Position numbers and translations under genes: made by a program. A stretch of 42,870 nucleotides of DNA, from the NCBI GenBank assembly GCA_028711575.1, contig JAQTSA010000002.1, positions 1 to 42,870 on the forward strand. The letters run 5' to 3'. How positions within the stretch are numbered: position 1 is the stretch's first letter; the number at the start of each line of letters is the position of its first letter. The notes beneath the pieces are model-generated. The model ran no database searches. It had not been told where the DNA came from and saw only the letters and a list, made by a program, of their open reading frames with translations. Origin of the DNA: Candidatus Omnitrophota bacterium. Lineage in GTDB: Bacteria; Omnitrophota; Gorgyraeia; Duberdicusellales; 4484-171. Below are positions 40,418-42,870 of this stretch, piece after piece.

Positions 40418-41227
40418 ATGATAATTACTTTCCAGGATTTTGATAAAATAAAAAAAGCCAGTAACGGTAAGCAATTTTCTTTAAAAGTTGATTTCGGTTT
40501 AAAAGAAGTGCTAGTTGTCAAAGAAGGCCGAATAGCTACGATCGATTCAAGTTTCAGTTTAGATCTATCGGAAAAAATAAAAGATAATTTTTGTTATGCT
40601 CTTGATGAACAAGGACTTAGAAAAATAGCTTATTTTTCAGAAAAGACTAATCGTTATTACAAATTAACTCCGACAGATGATTGGCCAACACTTTCGATTG
40701 GTTCGGTCCCAATGCATCGGCTTCGGTCCGCTCGTTATGATGCTCAAGCCAAAATTGATTTAATCAAACCTTACGGAGAGGTTTTGGATACCTGTATGGG
40801 GCTTGGTTATACGAGTATCCTCGCTGCGAGAACCGCTTCTTGGGTCAGAACTTTTGAGATTGATGAAACAGTTTTTCTTGTTGCTAAAGAAAACCCTTGC
40901 TCCAAAGATCTTTTTTTGCAAGCAAACATCGAGATAAAGTTAGAGGATATTTCTTTGGCTATACAAAATATTAAAACTGAAAGTATTGACTGTATTATTC
41001 ATGACCCGCCGACATTTAAATTATCACCGGTGCTCTTTAATGATAGATTTTATCAACAGCTTTTCCGGGTATTAAAAAAAAGCGGCCGAATGATACATTA
41101 TACTCCTCTGTATAAAATAAAGTCAGGTTTTGATTTTCCTTCAAAAGTTAAACAACGGCTTAAAAGGATAAAGTTTGATGTTAGCGCCTTTTATCCTATT
41201 CCCAGCGCGTTTATCTGCCGGAAATAA
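40418..41227 (+). CDS. SAM-dependent methyltransferase, archaeal-type (COG2521-like)
   Basis: A 269-residue predicted methyltransferase. A class I Rossmann region is visible: GEVLDTCMGLGYTSILAAR (SAM-binding), acidic WVRTFEID, and HDPP at 195-198 as the post-beta-4 motif. N-terminal part resembles proteins called 'predicted archaeal methyltransferase' (COG2521), in my memory. Substrate is unknown; spermidine-synthase-like or RNA substrates have been suggested for related folds. The promoter places the transcript start at the ATG and no ribosome binding site is present, so the message is probably leaderless. It is the only gene between HU and the GH94 gene on the + strand. Confidence 0.7.
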   Translation: MIITFQDFDKIKKASNGKQFSLKVDFGLKEVLVVKEGRIATIDSSFSLDLSEKIKDNFCYALDEQGLRKIAYFSEKTNRYYKLTPTDDWPTLSIGSVPMHRLRSARYDAQAKIDLIKPYGEVLDTCMGLGYTSILAARTASWVRTFEIDETVFLVAKENPCSKDLFLQANIEIKLEDISLAIQNIKTESIDCIIHDPPTFKLSPVLFNDRFYQQLFRVLKKSGRMIHYTPLYKIKSGFDFPSKVKQRLKRIKFDVSAFYPIPSAFICRK

Positions 41228-41236
41228 TTGAAAATT

Positions 41237-42870
41237 TTAAATAAGATTAATATCAATTGATAGGTTTTTTGCTGGAATCTTTGTGATTTCGGATCGGGTT
41301 AATATAATTTTGTTGTTTTGGAGATCAATCGCTTTTCCGTTTAAGGTGATTGCTGTTACTGATAATGTTTTTGATGTTTTGGATTTAGGGGATTTATGAA
41401 AAGTGATGGTAAGTAGTTTTTGACAGTAATTGAAAGTAACCGAGATTGTGGATGTTGTGAAATTTTTAGAATTTATCCGCGGGGAAATTTGTAAATCGCC
41501 AAAGACAAATTCTATTCCCAAAACTTTTTCAAAAAGAGTATAGATATACCAACTTGCTGAACCAGTAAGGTAAAGATAAAGCCCGCGGCCGTCGCTGTTA
41601 AAATATTCCGGTATGATAGGATAGGTTTTTGCTGTTTTTGAGGAAGCCATTTGGTAAATGGAATTAAAGATCTCATAGCCTTGTTCATTAAAATCCCTTT
41701 TATAAAGGGCATAGGCTAGTAATATGCTCATATGATTAAAAAAAGCTCCATTTTCTTTGTCTCCGTAAGCAAAGCCAAAAGCCCGGCCTAAATTAAGGCA
41801 ATTTTTACCGAAATCGGTATTCAGCCGAATACCGGATAATTTTTTGTCGATTAAATGTTTTTTTAATGATTTCCAAACAGACTTTATTTGGTCTTTCGTG
41901 GCAGCTTCGCTGAAAATCGGGAAAACTTGGGATGGCAAAAGAAGAGAAACTTTGTTGTTAAATTTACCCTCAACACGACGGGAGTGATTATCGTAGTAAC
42001 CGTTGAAAAAGCCTTCTTTAAGCCATTCTTTTTTTGTCAGCCAATTAAAAGAGTGGTTAGCTTTTCTTGATAGATCTGAGATCAAGTCATCAATCGCAAC
42101 CTTTTTTTGATCCCCGGAAAAATTATTTTGTTGGGCAAAATACTCATCCAATAAAGCTCTTCGTGCTTTGTAATTGTTATAATCTATCGGGTTTTTCAGT
42201 GAATCAAAAAGAGTGAATAATCCTTTGGCTAGGAGTACCGATGAAGAAACCGCTTTTAAACGAGTAAGCAATGAACATAAATCTAATAAGTTATGGGCAT
42301 ACATAAAACTAAAAGTAACGCTTTCACCTTTGTCAGCAGCCATGTCGAGGCCGTCATTCCAGTCGGCATTTTCTAAAAGGGTGCAGTTGTGGCGGCCGAC
42401 GTTAAAAAATTGAACAACGTTTTGGATTAAGAGATGCTCTAGCAATGACCCATGATAGATTTTATTTTGGTTTGTTCTTAAATAATTGTCCGGATGTTTT
42501 CCTTTTTGATTGATTTCTTTCCCTCGTCTGAATTGGTGGTCTTGGAAGTAAGGAATATTTTTTTCTAAGATTTTTATATCGCCGGTGCGGTGAATATATA
42601 ACTTTAAAGTTAAATAGGGCCAAACACCGTGGTCCATCCATACTCGGCTTATCTGGTTACGGTCGGCAATGAAGTCACCTTTTTTTGTTATTATCGTAGC
42701 GTTTGAGCCATCGATTCTTACTCCCTGAAAACTTTTTAATATTAGCTTTTTCGCGTCTTTTTCTTCGGTAAACAAGAGAGTTAAGGCATCCTGCCAGAGA
42801 TCCCGCCAGCCTCGGCCGCCTTTGCCATAATCAAAGTGGGGCAGGAAAGAATTTCCGAATAGTTTTCGTA
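41237..42870 (-). CDS. GH94-family glycoside phosphorylase, 5' end outside the window
   Basis: The C-terminal 543 residues of a glycoside hydrolase family 94 protein, the phosphorylases that split beta-linked disaccharides or beta-glucans into sugar 1-phosphate. The frame stays open to the right edge, through GGRGWRDLWQDAL at the visible start, so the beginning lies outside the window. The catalytic acid motif ADWNDGLD is present (D172 in visible numbering). Later motifs are GDKENGAFFNHMS and LTGSASWYIYTLFEKVLGIE. The end has a diverged beta domain. The substrate cannot be read from the window (cellobiose, laminaribiose, chitobiose and beta-1,2-glucan are all possible). It ends 9 bases from the methyltransferase stop, tail to tail. 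Confidence 0.9.
   Translation of the reverse strand, partial: RKLFGNSFLPHFDYGKGGRGWRDLWQDALTLLFTEEKDAKKLILKSFQGVRIDGSNATIITKKGDFIADRNQISRVWMDHGVWPYLTLKLYIHRTGDIKILEKNIPYFQDHQFRRGKEINQKGKHPDNYLRTNQNKIYHGSLLEHLLIQNVVQFFNVGRHNCTLLENADWNDGLDMAADKGESVTFSFMYAHNLLDLCSLLTRLKAVSSSVLLAKGLFTLFDSLKNPIDYNNYKARRALLDEYFAQQNNFSGDQKKVAIDDLISDLSRKANHSFNWLTKKEWLKEGFFNGYYDNHSRRVEGKFNNKVSLLLPSQVFPIFSEAATKDQIKSVWKSLKKHLIDKKLSGIRLNTDFGKNCLNLGRAFGFAYGDKENGAFFNHMSILLAYALYKRDFNEQGYEIFNSIYQMASSKTAKTYPIIPEYFNSDGRGLYLYLTGSASWYIYTLFEKVLGIEFVFGDLQISPRINSKNFTTSTISVTFNYCQKLLTITFHKSPKSKTSKTLSVTAITLNGKAIDLQNNKIILTRSEITKIPAKNLSIDINLI

Noticed and set aside
40418-41227. Calling the methyltransferase a spermidine synthase
   Set aside because: The fold is similar but the family-specific residues could not be confirmed, so only a general methyltransferase call is given.
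1-42870. tRNA or rRNA genes, CRISPR arrays and complete insertion sequences
   Set aside because: No cloverleaf-type end sequences, repeat-spacer arrays or transposase frames were seen on either strand.

Overview
The window is 42,870 bases of AT-rich, densely packed bacterial chromosome. Almost every gene is on the + strand. The exceptions are a 55-codon gene, an HU gene and an enzyme gene that runs off the right edge. The organism looks Gram-negative: it has a YidC with a large periplasmic domain, a PilQ-type secretin, PilMNOP, and an L,D-transpeptidase. The short prepilins with very standard N-termini, TMTC-like GT-C/TPR proteins, and an STT3-type oligosaccharyltransferase next to pilins remind me of uncultured Omnitrophota (OP3, PVC superphylum). 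That placement is inference from memory of protein style, not a search result. No tRNA, rRNA, intact insertion sequence or CRISPR array was seen.

Left part (1-5,350): an origin-type neighbourhood with rpmH, yidD, yidC, three parS-like palindromes in a ~116-bp tandem repeat, parA, parB, ndk and yicC. The rnpA gene that normally sits between rpmH and yidD is absent. Region 5,350-6,245 has a terminator, a small minus-strand gene, a probable small RNA with a strong terminator, and about 390 bases that look like decayed sequence. Region 6,246-8,275 has two exported proteins, a CBS-pair protein and a PilZ (c-di-GMP) protein. Region 8,353-12,450 holds two paralogous TMTC-like membrane glycosyltransferases with C-terminal TPRs (11 and 4 repeats). 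Region 12,520-17,190 has a small membrane protein, comM, a membrane-anchored unknown, a DUF212 protein, a LysM/L,D-transpeptidase and accA.

Central part (17,430-36,974): a large type IV pilus / type II secretion-like locus. It contains three minor-pilin-like proteins (PilV/PilW/PilX-like), a response regulator, a GAF/degenerate-GGDEF membrane protein, a lone MshEN domain, two assembly ATPases, a PilC/GspF platform protein, three further pilins, an STT3-type oligosaccharyltransferase, PilM-N-O-P-Q, and an ExeA/GspB-like pair. The pilins are rich in N-X-S/T sequons, so the most interesting reading is a dedicated N-glycosylated pilus under c-di-GMP control. No retraction ATPase (PilT) or prepilin peptidase (PilD) lies in the window.

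Right part (37,076-42,870): rlmN, a VTT-domain membrane protein, an NSUN/RsmB-type RNA m5C methyltransferase, a bidirectional terminator, HU, a divergently transcribed archaeal-type methyltransferase whose promoter shares its -35 region with the HU promoter, and the C-terminal part of a GH94-family phosphorylase. Several promoters (rpmH, the archaeal-type methyltransferase) lie so close to the start codon that leaderless mRNAs are expected.
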